This document shows positions 17,463-27,577 of a stretch of 64,000 bases of DNA, piece by piece. The notes beneath the pieces are model-generated. The model was given only the letters and a program-made list of their open reading frames with translations. It made no database searches and had not been told where the DNA came from. The stretch covers positions 361,519 to 425,518 of the forward strand of contig NZ_KV917376.1 in the NCBI RefSeq assembly GCF_002019695.1. The letters run 5' to 3'. This stretch comes from Evansella clarkii (GTDB lineage: Bacteria; Bacillota; Bacilli; Bacillales; Salisediminibacteriaceae). Positions within the stretch are counted from its first letter, which is position 1. The number at the start of each line of letters is the position of its first letter. Made by a program: the position numbers and the translations under genes.

Positions 17463-17617
17463 AAAGTGAACCTTCAATCAGTGGGGGTTTTACTCATCCC
17501 CCACAGATTGTTAGTTGAACCAATCGGGATGTAAACGTCCGTTATCTCCCGCCATAAACATCATCGCTTCCACTCAGGTTTTGAGGCGGAAGTTTTATGG
17601 AGGGTTACATCGGGATA
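17463..17617 (+). repeat. Dispersed two-hairpin element, copy 2
   Basis: Same ~155-bp element as at 55561-55716, on the same strand. It begins AAGTGAACCTTCAATCAG and ends ACATCGGGATAA. The first hairpin has one mismatch here (CCACAGATTG). It sits just after the oxidase terminator and before the 21-bp array. Together they fill most of the 17400-17981 gap. Confidence 0.85.
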
Positions 17618-17636
17618 AACAGTAAGGGCATGCAGC

Positions 17637-17812
17637 TTCGAGAATTGAACACCTGATTTCGCGAATTGAACCTGTCTTTTCGAGAATTAACCTAGCGTTT
17701 TCGAGAATTGGCGGTCGCTTCTATAATTGTGCATCCGATTTCGAGAATGGGACCTGCCTTTTCGAGAATTAAGCAGTTGATTTCGAGAATGACCCTGCCT
17801 TTTCAAAAATTA
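17637..17812. repeat. 20-21-bp tandem array, family D, locus 1
   Basis: Nine copies of a TTTTCGAGAATTRA-like motif. TTCGAGAAT-type cores start at 17637, 17658, 17679, 17700, about 17719, 17740, 17761, 17782 and 17802. Copies differ, with TTCGCGAA and TTCTATAATT among the variants, but the spacing stays 19-21 bp. No frame or flanking integrase is visible. A related array is at 38877-39000. Confidence 0.85.
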
Positions 17813-17981
17813 ATTCCGGAAAATACAGGTACATCTGGTCAGAATAGAACAAAACTAAAAAAATTACATTTTTTCTTAACCTTTTTACATTCCGGGTGAT
17901 AACATAGAATAGGATTATTGAAGCAAAAGAGAAATATTTGTCAGTTAACAGCAAGACTATGCGATGAAAGAGGTGCGAAAA

Positions 17982-19328
17982 ATGAATACAGACCAATTGA
18001 CGGTTTTAACAATAAAACATCTTAAAGACGGGAAACGTATTGCCCTCAGGGAAACTCTCGAGGAACTGCACCCGTACGATTTCGCAGAGCTGTACCGGGC
18101 ACTTCCTGAAAAACACCATTATAAGTTTCTTTCTTTTCTTACCTCTAAGCAAATTGCAGACCTTATGATGGAGCTGGATCAGGAGATACAAATGGAGGTC
18201 CTCCAAAAGCTGGGTATTGAAAAATCCTCCAAAGTTATGGACATTATGGATAATGACGACCTTGCCGACCTGCTGAGCGAAATTTCTGAAGAAAAACTTG
18301 AAGAGTACCTCTCTGCCATGCAGAAAGAGGAATCTAAAACAGTCCAGCAGCTAATGAGTTATCCTCCTGAGACAGCAGGGGGAATTATGACAGACGAATT
18401 TGTCTGGATCAGGGATTACTACACAGTCAGGGACGCTGTGGAAAAATTTAAAAGCTTCGCGGAATATACAAGAAATATCTATTATCTGTATGTCATTGAC
18501 GAAAATAAAAAGCTTGTAGGAGTTGTATCTTACCGGGATCTGCTTCTGGCTGACACAAATGAAAGAATTGGCGATATTATGTTCAGCAGGGTTATATCAG
18601 TCCCGCTGACAATGGACCAGGAAGAAGTAGCTCAGTTAATACAACGCTATGACTTTTTAGCGGTTCCTGTTGTGGATGAGAAAAATCATCTGAAAGGGAT
18701 CGTAACAGTCGATGATGTTATTGATGTTTTTATTGAAGAAGCTAACGAGGATATTGAAAAATTATCCGCCTCAGGTAAAGCTATTGATTTTAACACAAAA
18801 GCTGTGATCGCTTCTTACCGGCGCCTTCCATGGCTGATCCTCCTTTTATTTATCGGACTAATAACAGGAAGTATTCTTGACGGATTCGAACAGACACTGG
18901 AGCAGGTGGTTGCATTAATATTCTTTATGCCAATGATCGCCGGAATGACAGGTAACACTGGTACTCAGTCTCTCGCAGTTGTCGTAAGAGGTCTTGTAAC
19001 GACAACTATGGAAAAGAACACGGTTCTGAAACTCATATGGCGTGAGCTTAAAGTAGGAGTTATTATCGGCATCACTTGCGGCGCCCTCGTTTTTATTGTC
19101 GCTTCCCTCTGGCAGTCAGATGTCATATTTGGAACGATCGTGGGCGTCTCCCTGTTGGCTACACTTATTATTGGAACACTGGCAGGTACGATAATACCTC
19201 TCATACTATATCATTTTGGTGTGGATCCTGCCGTGGCTTCAGGTCCGCTTATCACAACTCTGAACGATATTTTTTCCTTACTGATATATTTCGGCATAGC
19301 AACAAGCCTTCTTCATTACCTGATCTAA
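17982..19328 (+). CDS. mgtE: Magnesium transporter MgtE
   Basis: 448-aa Mg2+ channel/transporter. The N-terminal superhelical domain (about 1-125) is followed by two CBS domains (about 130-255), which close the pore when Mg2+ is bound. Five transmembrane helices follow from about residue 280, with GNTGTQSLAVVVRG, the conserved ion-path motif. The ATG at 17982 has GAGGTG six bases upstream; an in-frame start 18 bases earlier lacks a site. No Mg2+-sensing M-box leader is recognisable in the short upstream region. Confidence 0.93.
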   Translation: MNTDQLTVLTIKHLKDGKRIALRETLEELHPYDFAELYRALPEKHHYKFLSFLTSKQIADLMMELDQEIQMEVLQKLGIEKSSKVMDIMDNDDLADLLSEISEEKLEEYLSAMQKEESKTVQQLMSYPPETAGGIMTDEFVWIRDYYTVRDAVEKFKSFAEYTRNIYYLYVIDENKKLVGVVSYRDLLLADTNERIGDIMFSRVISVPLTMDQEEVAQLIQRYDFLAVPVVDEKNHLKGIVTVDDVIDVFIEEANEDIEKLSASGKAIDFNTKAVIASYRRLPWLILLLFIGLITGSILDGFEQTLEQVVALIFFMPMIAGMTGNTGTQSLAVVVRGLVTTTMEKNTVLKLIWRELKVGVIIGITCGALVFIVASLWQSDVIFGTIVGVSLLATLIIGTLAGTIIPLILYHFGVDPAVASGPLITTLNDIFSLLIYFGIATSLLHYLI

Positions 19329-19335
19329 TGTGAAA

Positions 19336-19374
19336 GCCGCCATGAGCTCCTTGGAGAACATGGCGGCTGTTTTT
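19336..19374 (+). terminator. Terminator of mgtE
   Basis: 9-bp perfect stem GCCGCCATG / CATGGCGGC, extended by CTCC/GGAG in the loop, then TTTTT. Confidence 0.9.
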
Positions 19375-19401
19375 ATTAAAATTAAATTATCCTGGATCCC
19401 G

Positions 19402-20304
19402 CTACAGCAGCTTCTCGCCGAAAAGGGAGCCGATCAGCGCCACTGCTGCCTCCGCTGTCTGGTTTTTATTATCCAGGATCGGGTTGACTTCAACAAACTC
19501 TGCAGATGTAACAATGTTGCGTTCCGCCAGTATTTCCATTGCTAAATGTGCCTCACGGTAAGTTGTCCCACCAACTACCGGAGTTCCCACACCTGGCGCG
19601 TCCTGAGGATCCAGTGCATCAAGGTCAAAACTAAGATGAAGGCCATCTGTATTTCTTGATACGTGAGAAATAGCCTCTTCCATTACAGTCGTCATGCCGA
19701 GGCGGTCAATTTCATGCATCGTGAACACTTTTATCCCTTTTTCACGAATGAGCTCTTTTTCCCCTTCATCCAGTGACCGTGCCCCAACTATTGCGATATT
19801 TTCCGGCTTAATTTTCGGGGCGTAACCGCCAATCTCAGTCAGGGAAGTATGCCCGATGCCAAGGCTTACTGCCAGCGGCATACCATGGATGTTCCCGGAT
19901 GGTGAAGTTTCTCCGGTATTTAAATCGCCATGGGCGTCATACCAGATGACACCGAGATTTTCGTATTTATTAGCTATGCCTGCCAGTGTACCGATAGCTA
20001 TACTATGGTCTCCTCCAAGCACTAACGGAAAGTCGCCTCTGTCGGAAGCATCCGAAACAGCCTCAGCAAGCCGCTGGTTCGATTTCACAACTTCCTCCAG
20101 ATCTTTCAGGTTCTGTTCATTTTTAATATCGAAATTTGGCGGGCGTCCTATTTCAATATCCCCCCGGTCTTCCACTTCATGATTCAGCTGTTTCAGGCGT
20201 TCAATGACACCTGCATAGCGGATAGCACTCGGCCCCATGTCTACTCCCCGGCGGGCCTGCCCTAAATCCATAGGTACTCCAATCAGAGAAATTTTTTTCT
20301 TCAT
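19402..20304 (-). CDS. rocF: Arginase
   Basis: 300-aa manganese enzyme that splits arginine to ornithine and urea. Metal ligands lie in [18 protein letters not shown] and [21 protein letters not shown] is also typical. The start before [19 protein letters not shown] aligns with B. subtilis RocF; an upstream start would add seven residues. It is the last of three arginine-degradation genes, but a terminator hairpin separates it from rocD, so it may depend on readthrough or its own promoter. Convergent with mgtE. Confidence 0.95.
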   Translation of the reverse strand: MKKKISLIGVPMDLGQARRGVDMGPSAIRYAGVIERLKQLNHEVEDRGDIEIGRPPNFDIKNEQNLKDLEEVVKSNQRLAEAVSDASDRGDFPLVLGGDHSIAIGTLAGIANKYENLGVIWYDAHGDLNTGETSPSGNIHGMPLAVSLGIGHTSLTEIGGYAPKIKPENIAIVGARSLDEGEKELIREKGIKVFTMHEIDRLGMTTVMEEAISHVSRNTDGLHLSFDLDALDPQDAPGVGTPVVGGTTYREAHLAMEILAERNIVTSAEFVEVNPILDNKNQTAEAAVALIGSLFGEKLL

Positions 20305-20433
20305 ATTTCTCACCAGTCCTTCCATCTGACTTTCATAGTTTCAAATTCCAGCATTTCATATTTTTGAATAAAGAACAAAGACCAGCAGCTTTCACGAGAA
20401 ACAGCGTTTACCCTTTATTTCTGACTGCTCCCT

Positions 20434-20473
20434 AAAAAGAGGAGCTCCGTTTAAGACGAAGCATCCTCTTTTC
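20434..20473 (-). terminator. Terminator or attenuator between rocD and arginase gene
   Basis: Long hairpin: AAAGAGGA pairs with TCCTCTTT, and the inner GCTTCG pairs with CGGAGC. A T run follows on the minus strand. It should end most rocA-rocD transcripts before the arginase gene. Confidence 0.75.
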
Positions 20474-20520
20474 AGCCTGATAACCGCCAGGATATTCTTC
20501 TGTTCTTTATCTCTCAGACT

Positions 20521-21714
20521 TTAATTCGAAAGAACCTTTTTCACACGCTCGATAGCCCAGTCCAGATCCTCTTCAGAGATTACAAGCGGAGGGGCAAAGC
20601 GAATTACGTTTTCGTGTGTTTCTTTACACAGAAGGCCTTCCTCTTTTAATGCTTCACAATAAGGACGCGCAGCTCCTGTCATCTCCACTCCGATAAACAG
20701 GCCTTTACCTCTTACTTCTTTAATATTGGGATTATCTATCTTCTTAAGCTCATCCATAAAATATTCTCCAAGTTTAAGAGAACGATCCACAAGATTTTCT
20801 TCCTCTAATACTTCAAGAGCAGCAACAGATACTGCACTAGCAAGAGGGTTACCGCCAAATGTAGAACCATGGGAGCCTGGCTCAAAAACTCCGAGTATAT
20901 CATCGTTAGCCGCTACAACAGAGATTGGCATCACGCCTCCCCCGAGAGCTTTACCGAGAATATACATATCAGGCTCAACATTTTCCCAGTCGCAGGCGAA
21001 CATTTTTCCGCTTCTGCCAAGGCCTGCCTGAATTTCATCAGCAACGTACAATACATTATTTTCCTTACAAATATCATAAGCTTCTTTAAGGAACCCTTCA
21101 GGCGGAATGTTGATTCCAGCCTCACCCTGAATCGGTTCAAACAGGAATGCTGCTGTATTTGGCGTAATCGCTTCTTTCAGCGCATCCGTATCCCCGAAAG
21201 GAATTACCTTAATTCCTGGAAGCATCGGGCCGAAATCCTTTTTGTACTCTTCATTGGAAGAAAGAGATACAGCAGTCATCGTTCTGCCATGGAAGTTTTC
21301 TTCACAGACAATAATTTCAGCTTTGTTTTCCTCTACACCCTTTGAACGGTAAGCCCATCGGCGAACAGCCTTAACAGCTGTTTCCACAGCCTCAGCACCG
21401 GTGTTCATAGGAAGTACCATGTTTTTCCCTGTAAGTTTGGATACTTTTTCGTAAAACAGACCTAGCTGGTCATTATGAAAAGCACGGGAAGTTAACGTAA
21501 TACGGTCTGCCTGGTCTTTAAGCGCCTGAATGATTTTAGGGTGACGATGCCCCTGGTTCATCGCTGAATAGGCGCTAAGCATATCAATATAACGGTTTCC
21601 TTCAGGATCCTCTACCCATACACCTTCCGCTTTGGAAATAACTATAGGGAGGGGATGGTAGTTTTTTGCGCCGAATTTTTCAGTCAAGTCAATAACTTCA
21701 TTAGTTTTTGTCAC
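20521..21714 (-). CDS. rocD: Ornithine aminotransferase
   Basis: 397-aa PLP enzyme that converts ornithine to glutamate semialdehyde. The PLP lysine is in [11 protein letters not shown] and the cofactor Asp in [16 protein letters not shown]. Length and sequence match B. subtilis RocD. The start is a GTG with AGGGGG nine bases upstream. It lies 30 bases after rocA and should share the sigma-54 promoter. Confidence 0.95.
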   Translation of the reverse strand: MTKTNEVIDLTEKFGAKNYHPLPIVISKAEGVWVEDPEGNRYIDMLSAYSAMNQGHRHPKIIQALKDQADRITLTSRAFHNDQLGLFYEKVSKLTGKNMVLPMNTGAEAVETAVKAVRRWAYRSKGVEENKAEIIVCEENFHGRTMTAVSLSSNEEYKKDFGPMLPGIKVIPFGDTDALKEAITPNTAAFLFEPIQGEAGINIPPEGFLKEAYDICKENNVLYVADEIQAGLGRSGKMFACDWENVEPDMYILGKALGGGVMPISVVAANDDILGVFEPGSHGSTFGGNPLASAVSVAALEVLEEENLVDRSLKLGEYFMDELKKIDNPNIKEVRGKGLFIGVEMTGAARPYCEALKEEGLLCKETHENVIRFAPPLVISEEDLDWAIERVKKVLSN

Positions 21715-21744
21715 GTGTGTATACCCCCTAAAAAATTTTGCTGA

Positions 21745-23295
21745 TCAGAACTGGTCTGTAACAGTCTTAGGCTGCAGGAAGTGGAGCAGGTAGTCAGGCC
21801 CTCCGGCTTTAGAATCTGTTCCTGACATATTAAAGCCGCCAAATGGCTGGTAGCCTACGATTGCCGCTGTGCATCCACGGTTAAAGTAAAGATTCCCCAC
21901 ATGAAATTCCTCACGTGCTCTTTCCAGATGGTCGCGGTTATTTGATATAACAGCACCTGTCAGTCCGTATTCCGTATTATTGGCAATTGCAAGAAGCACA
22001 TTAAAATCCTTAGCCTTTGCAAATGCTACTACCGGACCAAAAATCTCTTCCTGCATAATCCTTGCTTCCGGATCCACATCAGCGATAACTGTTGGCTGAA
22101 TAAAATATCCTTCAGAAGAATCTCCTTCGCCACCGGCAACCAATTTTCCTTCCTTTTGTCCAATTTCGATATAATTCATGACTTTGTCAAAGGCAGCCTG
22201 GTCATTTACAGGTCCCATGAAATTGGAATTATCCATATAAGTAGGGCCAACTGACAGCTCTTTCGTACGAGCTGCTACTTTTTCCAAAACTTCATTATAG
22301 ACATCTTCATGGATTACCGCCCGGGAGCATGCAGAGCATTTCTGGCCGGAAAAACCAAACGCGGAATATGTTATAGATTCTGCAGCAAGATCCAGATCTG
22401 CATCATTATCTACTATTATAGTATCTTTCCCGCCCATTTCCGCAATAACACGCTTCAGCCAGATCTGGCCTTTTTGTACTTTCGCAGCACGCTCATATAT
22501 TCTCAGGCCAACTTCTTTAGATCCTGTGAAGTTAATAAAACGAGTTTTAGGATGGTCGATGAGATAGTCTCCAATTACAGAGCCGCTGCCTGGAATATAG
22601 TTTACAACTCCTTCAGGAAGACCTGATTCCATTAAAACTTCCATAAACTTATAAGCAACTACAGGGGTGGTGGATGCCGGCTTCAACAGCACCGTATTTC
22701 CGGTTACTACAGGTGCCACAGTTGTGCCTGCCATAATAGCAAAAGCAAAATTCCAAGGCGAGATAGTTACCCCAACGCCAAGAGGGATATATTTAAAGGA
22801 GTTATGCTCGATTTCACGGGAGTTGATTTCTACTCCATCTTTCATGCGGATCATCTGCCGGGCATAGTACTCCAGAAAATCAATCGCTTCCGCAGTATCT
22901 GCATCTGCTTCTTTCCACGGCTTCCCTGCTTCATAAACAAGGTATGCAGAAAACTCGTGTTTCCTGCGGCGGATGATTGCAGCAGCACGGAAAAGTATGT
23001 TCGCCCGGGCTTCAGAAGTCCACTTTTTCCATGATTCGAATGCTTTCAGAGCAGACTGCATTGCTTTCTCTGCCAGCTCCTGGTCCGCTTTAGATACGTA
23101 CCCTACGATTTCAGCCTTATTTGCAGGGTTTTCTGAAACAATTTTATTCTCTGTCATTATCTTCTCTCCGCCTATGATGAGGGGATATTCTTTACCCAGT
23201 TCACCTTTTACGAGATTTAAAGCAGCTTCAAATTCTTTCCGGTTCTCTTCGACCGTAAAGTCTGTAAATGGTTCATGTTTGTAAGGTACGACCAT
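21745..23295 (-). CDS. rocA: 1-pyrroline-5-carboxylate dehydrogenase
   Basis: 516-aa aldehyde dehydrogenase that makes glutamate from pyrroline-5-carboxylate, the last step of arginine and proline breakdown. The catalytic Cys is in [12 protein letters not shown] and the general base Glu in IAEMGGKD. The whole length matches B. subtilis RocA. The ATG before [12 protein letters not shown] has AAGGGAG upstream; an in-frame ATG 21 bases earlier has none. First gene after the sigma-54 promoter. Confidence 0.95.
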   Translation of the reverse strand: MVVPYKHEPFTDFTVEENRKEFEAALNLVKGELGKEYPLIIGGEKIMTENKIVSENPANKAEIVGYVSKADQELAEKAMQSALKAFESWKKWTSEARANILFRAAAIIRRRKHEFSAYLVYEAGKPWKEADADTAEAIDFLEYYARQMIRMKDGVEINSREIEHNSFKYIPLGVGVTISPWNFAFAIMAGTTVAPVVTGNTVLLKPASTTPVVAYKFMEVLMESGLPEGVVNYIPGSGSVIGDYLIDHPKTRFINFTGSKEVGLRIYERAAKVQKGQIWLKRVIAEMGGKDTIIVDNDADLDLAAESITYSAFGFSGQKCSACSRAVIHEDVYNEVLEKVAARTKELSVGPTYMDNSNFMGPVNDQAAFDKVMNYIEIGQKEGKLVAGGEGDSSEGYFIQPTVIADVDPEARIMQEEIFGPVVAFAKAKDFNVLLAIANNTEYGLTGAVISNNRDHLERAREEFHVGNLYFNRGCTAAIVGYQPFGGFNMSGTDSKAGGPDYLLHFLQPKTVTDQF

Positions 23296-23340
23296 CAAAA
23301 ACACTCCCTTTTCCAATTTGTTTTCACCTATAATTCATAT

Positions 23341-23356
23341 TGCAATTTTTGTGCCA
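23341..23356 (-). promoter_or_regulatory. Sigma-54 (SigL) -24/-12 promoter of rocA-rocD
   Basis: Minus strand reads TGGCAC, five bases, TTGCA, an exact match to the -24/-12 consensus. The -12 element lies about 45 bases upstream of the rocA start. The divergent gene encodes a matching enhancer-binding activator. Confidence 0.92.
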
Positions 23357-23399
23357 GATATTAGAATGCAAGGCAGCTGAATTTTACTGGTTTGCCAGA

Positions 23400-23447
23400 G
23401 CAAAGAAATTTTGCAGCGCCAACTTTTTTTGCGCTAGTGTGCAAAAA
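23400..23447. promoter_or_regulatory. Candidate upstream activating sites for the RocR-like protein
   Basis: Two inverted repeats lie 50-100 bases upstream of the -24 box: GCAAA-5-TTTGC (23400-23414) and TTTTTGC-8-GCAAAAA (23426-23447). Enhancer sites at this distance are normal for sigma-54 activators. They also sit in front of the activator gene, so they could mediate its autocontrol. Confidence 0.6.
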
Positions 23448-23516
23448 CAGATTGCAGGTAATTATTCGGAACTGTAAAATACTTTTAAAGACAAAGAGTT
23501 CTGGAGGAGGCGTTAG

Positions 23517-24929
23517 ATGACAAGAGGAAAAGCTTTACCAAACATCGACTCTATTTACTTACAGCTTCTGGACGCGGTAGATGCGGGAATACATGTAGTT
23601 GATCATGAAGGGAAGTCCGTAATTTACAATAAAAAAATGTCACGAATGGAAGATATGAAGAAAGAGGATGTATTGAAGAAAAATATACTGGATATATTCA
23701 GATTCAGCGGTGAAGAGGAAAGCAGACTTCTTCAGGCCCTCCGGAAAGGCACAGTAAAAAAGAATGCTAAACAGACATACTTTAATTTTAACGGCCAGGA
23801 AATAACTACTATAAATGATACATTTCCTCTTATAAGCGACGGGAGAATTGTCGGAGCAGCAGAAATTGCAAAGGATATTACTAAACTGGAACGCCTCACC
23901 CGGGAGAACGCATGGGAAAAAGGTGAAGCAAGGTTCACTTTCGATAAAATAATTGGTAAGAGCGACACGATAAATGATGTAATAACCAACGCAAAAAAGG
24001 CTACGAGAACTTCGTCATCTGTGCTGATCTACGGGGAAACAGGTACAGGAAAAGAGCTGTTCGCCCAGAGTATACACAACGGGAGCGCTCGTGCATCAAA
24101 ACCGTTTATCAGCCAGAACTGCGCAGCTCTTCCTGATACGCTGATTGAGAGTATTTTATTCGGCACAGTAAAAGGAGCGTTTACAGGGGCTGCCGACCAC
24201 CCGGGGCTCTTCGAACAGGCTGATGGGGGCACCCTCCTGCTCGATGAAATCAATTCTCTGAATGCCGCTCTCCAGGCTAAGCTGCTCAGGGTCATTCAGG
24301 AAAAGAAGATTCGGCGTATTGGAGACACAAGAGACAGGTTCGTTGATGTGAGAATACTTGCCTCACTGAACGAGGAGCCATTAAAGGCTATTGAAAAAAA
24401 TAATCTGAGAGAAGACTTATATTACAGATTAAGTGTAGTCTCCATAGTCCTCCCTCCACTCAGGGAGCGAAAGGCAGACATTCCGCTGCTGGCAGAGCAT
24501 TTCGTCGAAAAATATAACCAGCGTTTTCAGCTAAATGTACCTGGGATTGAAGATGCTGTAGTAAGGCTTTTCCTGGATTATGAGTGGCCTGGAAATGTGA
24601 GAGAACTGGAGCATATGATTGAAGGAGCAATGAATCTAATCGATTATGAGGAGGAAATCAATTTTAACCACCTCCCTGTTCATGTAAGAAACAAATTTCC
24701 CAAGTATGAACAGTTAGCTGAGCTGCCGGTTTTGCCAGCTCCTGAAATTGTTAATCCTGCTCTCTTTGGGACGGAGGCCACCTCGTTGGGCAGCTTTATG
24801 GAAGAGACAGAAAAGTTCTATATAAATAAAGTTTTAAGACAGAATAAAGGAAATGTAACTAAGACGGCTGATGTTTTAGGCATCAGCCGGCAGAGTCTGC
24901 AATACCGTTTACGTAAATACGGGTTATAA
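23517..24929 (+). CDS. rocR: RocR-like sigma-54 enhancer-binding activator
   Basis: 470 aa in three parts: an N-terminal PAS sensor (about 10-120), a central AAA+ domain (about 145-375; Walker A GETGTGKE, sigma-54 contact loop GAFTGA, arginine finger region LREDLYYRLS), and a C-terminal Fis-type helix-turn-helix (NVTKTADVLGISRQSLQYRLRKYG). B. subtilis RocR has the same build and senses ornithine or citrulline. Divergent from rocA and its sigma-54 promoter, which supports the assignment. GGAGGAGG lies six bases before the ATG. Confidence 0.9.
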   Translation: MTRGKALPNIDSIYLQLLDAVDAGIHVVDHEGKSVIYNKKMSRMEDMKKEDVLKKNILDIFRFSGEEESRLLQALRKGTVKKNAKQTYFNFNGQEITTINDTFPLISDGRIVGAAEIAKDITKLERLTRENAWEKGEARFTFDKIIGKSDTINDVITNAKKATRTSSSVLIYGETGTGKELFAQSIHNGSARASKPFISQNCAALPDTLIESILFGTVKGAFTGAADHPGLFEQADGGTLLLDEINSLNAALQAKLLRVIQEKKIRRIGDTRDRFVDVRILASLNEEPLKAIEKNNLREDLYYRLSVVSIVLPPLRERKADIPLLAEHFVEKYNQRFQLNVPGIEDAVVRLFLDYEWPGNVRELEHMIEGAMNLIDYEEEINFNHLPVHVRNKFPKYEQLAELPVLPAPEIVNPALFGTEATSLGSFMEETEKFYINKVLRQNKGNVTKTADVLGISRQSLQYRLRKYGL

Positions 24930-25028
24930 CAGTGGCAGATTCTCCGGCGGGAAAGTCTTAGTTTATACGGAGGGCTGCTGTAATCGGTGGGAGGGGGCCA
25001 CTCTGCAATACAGGCTGGTGGGGATCCA

Positions 25029-25534
25029 GGACAAATCTTTCTTTCTATGCTGACATTTGTCCAGCAAATCAGTTTTTCTGGACAAATTCCTCTTTCAACA
25101 GACAGATTTGTCCAGCAAACTCTCTTTTCTGGACAAATTTCATTGATTCCTTAAGAATTTGTCCAGGTAATTAACATAATCAGGAGCTAAAGTAAGATAT
25201 AGGTTTTTATTCTGGACAAATCTTTCCTGCTCCTCTTAAATTTGTCCTGCAAATCAGTTTTTCTGGACAAATTCCTCTTCCAACAAACAGATTTGTCCAG
25301 CAAACTCTCTTTTCTGGACAAATTTCATTGATTCCTGAAGAATTTGTCCAGCTAATTAACATAATCAGGAGCTAAAGTAAGATATAGGTTTTTATTCTGG
25401 ACAAATCTTTCCTGCTCCTCTTAAATTTGTCCTGCAAATCAGTTTTTTTGGACAAATTCCTCTTCCCATAAACAAATTTGTCCAGCAAACTCTCTTTTCT
25501 GGACAAATTCCGCGTTTTGCAAACAGATTTGTCC
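25029..25534. repeat. 51/51/83-bp repeat array, family C
   Basis: GGACAAAT starts at 25029, 25080, 25131, 25214, 25265, 25316, 25399, 25450 and 25501: spacings of 51, 51, 83, repeated. This gives a 185-bp higher-order unit in nearly three copies. Most GGACAAAT boxes are followed 18 or so bases later by ATTTGTCC, so each unit can form an 8-bp hairpin. It lies between the converging rocR and DUF457 genes and fills the 24930-25578 gap. A short open frame inside it is not credible. Confidence 0.92.
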
Positions 25535-25578
25535 AGCAAAATTAACAAAAGCCAAACAGCCCCCCGATACACCCTGCG

Positions 25579-26454
25579 CTACGACTCCCCAGCCTCAATA
25601 TATTCGAACAGAAACGACTGCCCATCACGGTAAAATCTGGGGTCATATATGCCGATTCGCTCTTCTTCCTCCACAATAACTACAAAAGGAGCCCATTCAT
25701 ACAGCGTTCTTGCCTCGGGTCGGACATCAAAAAGAACTTCAAGGTCTGCTTCTTCAGCACTCTCTAACTGGTATTCCAGGCTGTCTTCTCTAAATAAAGA
25801 AGCGTTATATATCGAAACTAAACCATCCTGCTTTCCAATCAGTGAAAAATGCCAAGGGACGAATGAAGCGGACAAAGCTCTTTCCTCATAGGCCTCTTCG
25901 TATTGGTTATAGATAATGTAACCTTGCGAAGTTTGAGCTGCCACATGAACCACTAAGAGTAACCAAGCTATTCTGAAAACATGATGACTTAAATATCTTC
26001 TGGAATAACGGCTGATCAGCCAGCTGCCCAGAAGAACAGCCCATATAACAAAATCCACAATTGGAAGAGTCCCAAAGGTTAGCCGAACAGAGGAAAAAGG
26101 CTCAAAGTAGCCTGTTCCCCAGGCGTTAAACAGATCAATTGTATTATGGATGAAAACAGCGAGAAGGCCAATCCAGAAGAATAACCAACTTTTTACTTTC
26201 CAGAACCAGCGAGCCATTCCATAAAGAAAAGCTGCAAATACAGGTACCATAAAAACAGAATGAGTGATTCCTCTGTGCCACATCTGATATTGTCCTTCTG
26301 AATCCCACAGCTGGGAAACCACATCTATATCAGGAATCTGGCTGCCTGCCACTGCCGTAAATAAAAGAGCCCTTTTTTCCCTTTTAGAAAAATTACGTTT
26401 ATCTACCGCTCCATAGATTGCCAAACCTAAAAAAGTATGCGGAATCGTATCCAT
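25579..26454 (-). CDS. DUF457 (YdjM/YfhP-type) membrane metal-dependent hydrolase-like protein
   Basis: 291 aa with about five transmembrane helices in the first 190 residues, then an external soluble part. Conserved polar motifs of the family are visible: SQIPDIDVV, WHRGITHSVF and HNTIDLFNAWGT, whose His and Asp residues suggest a metal site. B. subtilis YfhP is of this type. The enzymatic role is not established, so the function is left open. No clear ribosome site other than a weak GGAGG-like match before the ATG. Convergent with rocR. Confidence 0.8.
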   Translation of the reverse strand: MDTIPHTFLGLAIYGAVDKRNFSKREKRALLFTAVAGSQIPDIDVVSQLWDSEGQYQMWHRGITHSVFMVPVFAAFLYGMARWFWKVKSWLFFWIGLLAVFIHNTIDLFNAWGTGYFEPFSSVRLTFGTLPIVDFVIWAVLLGSWLISRYSRRYLSHHVFRIAWLLLVVHVAAQTSQGYIIYNQYEEAYEERALSASFVPWHFSLIGKQDGLVSIYNASLFREDSLEYQLESAEEADLEVLFDVRPEARTLYEWAPFVVIVEEEERIGIYDPRFYRDGQSFLFEYIEAGES

Positions 26455-26527
26455 TCTTGCCTCCGGTATGACTGAACTTATTCATTATGTTTGTCGTCCC
26501 AAAATACTTTTTTACTTAGTTGTTTTG

Positions 26528-27487
26528 TTAACGGGACTTTTCCGGGATTAAATCCGACAGCCTGCCAAGATCCACATTTCCTCCTGACACAACTACAGCT
26601 ACCTTCTTTCCTTCCAATGGAATTTTACCGAACATAGCTGCTGCAACCGCAACTGCACTTGAAGGTTCTATGAGCTGCTTAAGCCTTTCGAGAACAAAAC
26701 AAAAAGACTGCTTTATTTCATCCTCATTCACTAAAATCAGATCATCAAGATATTTCATTAATACAGGAAAAGTCATGTCCCCAGGCTGAGAAGACCTTAA
26801 TCCGTCGGCAATCGTCGGAGCGGACGGAATGGAAGTGATCTTTTGTTTCTGGAGAGATAAAAACGTATCATTCGCCAGCAATGGCTCAGCTCCGTAAACT
26901 TTTACAGCTGGATTGGTTTCCTTGACCGCAGTCAGAATCCCGGAAAGGAGGCCACCCCCGCCTACAGGCACGATGACTGCGTCGATGTCTTCCAGCTCTT
27001 CAATAATTTCCAGCCCTGCTGTTCCCTGGCCGGCCATTATTAAAGGGTCATCGTATGGAGGAATAAAAACTCCTCCCTCTGATTCAGCCAGTTCCATGGC
27101 TTTTGGTATCCTCTCGGCAGAAGTGGTTCCGCATTTTTCAATTCCTGCCCCGTAGGAAGAAATCGCATCAACTTTACATAGTGCCGCATCTTCCGGAACC
27201 ACTACAGTGGCTGGAACATTCAGCTCTTTGGAAATATAGGCAACAGCCTGCCCATGATTGCCTGAAGAAGCAGCGGTAACTTTCCCGGCCCCTTTCCGGA
27301 CAGCAGAGATAACTTTATTGGAAGCACCGCGAATCTTAAAAGAACCTGTTTTTTGCAAATGTTCCCCTTTAAGAAAAATATTGTTGCCGCTTATCCCCGA
27401 TAACTGTCCAGACTGGATAATTGGAGTCTTATGAATAATTCCGGATATATTCTCTCTCGCCTGTTTAATATCATGTAAGCTGATCAT
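26528..27487 (-). CDS. Threonine dehydratase-like PLP enzyme (fold type II)
   Basis: 319 aa. The PLP lysine is in KTGSFKIRGA, the phosphate loop in VPVGGGGLLSG, and the substrate loop in AASSGNHGQAVA. There is no C-terminal regulatory ACT domain, so it resembles catabolic threonine ammonia-lyase (TdcB) or serine racemase rather than biosynthetic IlvA. The substrate (threonine, serine or a related hydroxy amino acid) cannot be fixed from sequence. GGGAGGG lies before the ATG. It follows rsiX on the opposite side of no operon partner and seems to be a single gene. Confidence 0.82.
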   Translation of the reverse strand: MISLHDIKQARENISGIIHKTPIIQSGQLSGISGNNIFLKGEHLQKTGSFKIRGASNKVISAVRKGAGKVTAASSGNHGQAVAYISKELNVPATVVVPEDAALCKVDAISSYGAGIEKCGTTSAERIPKAMELAESEGGVFIPPYDDPLIMAGQGTAGLEIIEELEDIDAVIVPVGGGGLLSGILTAVKETNPAVKVYGAEPLLANDTFLSLQKQKITSIPSAPTIADGLRSSQPGDMTFPVLMKYLDDLILVNEDEIKQSFCFVLERLKQLIEPSSAVAVAAAMFGKIPLEGKKVAVVVSGGNVDLGRLSDLIPEKSR

Positions 27488-27537
27488 GTTACCCTCCCTG
27501 TATTTTCCTGTATTTAAATTAAGTTTATACTACTATG

Positions 27538-27569
27538 AAAAAAACTCCTCCCATAGATATGAGAAGAGT
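27538..27569 (-). terminator. Terminator of sigX-rsiX
   Basis: 9-bp stem with two G-T pairs (ACTCTTCTC / GGGAGGAGT on the minus strand) followed by seven T residues, eight bases past the rsiX stop. Confidence 0.75.
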
Positions 27570-27577
27570 CATGTTGA

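Noticed and set aside
17818..17981. M-box leader before mgtE
   Set aside because: The region is too short and shows none of the expected long paired segments.
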